In this document: piece after piece, positions 40,251-40,557 of the stretch
Position numbering within the stretch: position 1 is the stretch's first letter
Layout: every line of letters starts with the position of its first letter
DNA from: Nemertoderma westbladi
Taxonomy: Eukaryota > Xenacoelomorpha > Nemertodermatida > Nemertodermatidae
Assembly (NCBI GenBank): GCA_032718475.1
Contig: JAUCBJ010009029.1
Location: 1 to 40,557 of the forward strand
DNA: 40,557 nt
Direction of reading: 5' to 3'
Made by a program: the position numbers and the translations under genes
The notes under the pieces: model-generated
Told to the model about the DNA's origin: nothing
Databases searched by the model: none
Seen by the model: only the letters and a program-made list of their open reading frames with translations

Positions 40251-40557
40251 TGACTAATACAGGCCTAGGAGTGTTACTCTTCCGTTACTGCTAGGGGGAA
40301 TCATTCTCAGTGAGTAACTGCCCTTGGAAATAAGCTGCAAAGCTTTAGGGGTAATCCTATTTGTTATGTTGGACAATACCTTTATACCGGTACATGGTTC
40401 ATGGTGTATTTGTTATTGTTTTTACATAATGTATAAATAAATCTATGACTGCATATTGTTTTCGTATGGGAAATAATTGGTTTAACCCTATTAGTACTGG
40501 GCTATAAAATACTGGAGGGGGGGGGGGGGAGGTCATATTGACCCCCCCCCCCCCCCC
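40251..40557. other. Spacer ending in a G-run/C-run hairpin
   Basis: No gene is supported. G13 (40517-40529) and C16 (40542-40557, continuing beyond the window) flank GGTCA-TAT-TGACC, so the end could fold into a very stable hairpin. LINE C sequence further upstream in its ORF may continue here but is not recognisable. Confidence 0.55.

Overview
The window is repeat-dense, AT-rich intergenic or intronic DNA from a metazoan, most likely a marine invertebrate. The evidence is the mix of BEL/Pao LTR elements, non-LTR elements with an AP-type endonuclease, a Penelope-like element and a tRNA-derived SINE, with no prokaryotic gene organisation. Frequent TAGGCCTA and TACCGGTA motifs recall echinoderm and other deuterostome genomes, but that is only a weak hint. 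No intact host gene is visible. At best there are two candidate minus-strand exons of unknown function (597-1115 and about 10074-10429).

Layout. 1-146 is the 3' end of a LINE (family A) with a (TAG)n tail. 2447-2731 is a foldback/MITE-like element with a perfect 18-bp palindrome. From 3849 to 8983 a minus-strand BEL/Pao pol copy (BEL-3) is split three ways. A 4109-5411 segment is bounded by inverted arrays of one G/C-rich minisatellite. A 3'-truncated LINE B (5753-8588) is flanked by 166-bp direct repeats of BEL sequence. LINE A copy 2 (8984 to about 10050) abuts its upstream end. A SINE lies at about 11353-11613.

12605-19140 is a structurally complete LTR element, BEL-1. It has 538-bp LTRs, 5-bp target duplications (agatc) and a gag-like region, but no protease, RT or integrase, and its long 3' part is built from tandem stem-loops. 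It sits inside a degraded unrecognised ORF. LINE A copy 3 follows (about 19511-20236).

20866-23040 holds a 32-bp minisatellite and a 5'-truncated Penelope-like element whose GIY-YIG end is interrupted by BEL-2 (about 23041-28514, minus strand). BEL-2 keeps gag, zinc knuckle and part of the protease. A 1579-bp segment (gag start, LTR, Penelope 3' end) then occurs three times in tandem (27308-32041).

32700-33190 holds a minus-strand retroelement C-terminal relic. A nearly complete LINE B (33931 to about 38390) carries only three in-frame stops. LINE C (minus, about 38395-40250) is interrupted by a solo LTR of the BEL family (39571-40115).

The region reads as successive nested insertions. BEL-1 is a gag-bearing, pol-less derivative that would depend on an autonomous relative such as a full-length version of BEL-2. 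LINE B2, the Penelope RT domain and the BEL-2 gag core are the best-preserved proteins. All coding segments are interrupted, so none is expected to act autonomously as written.
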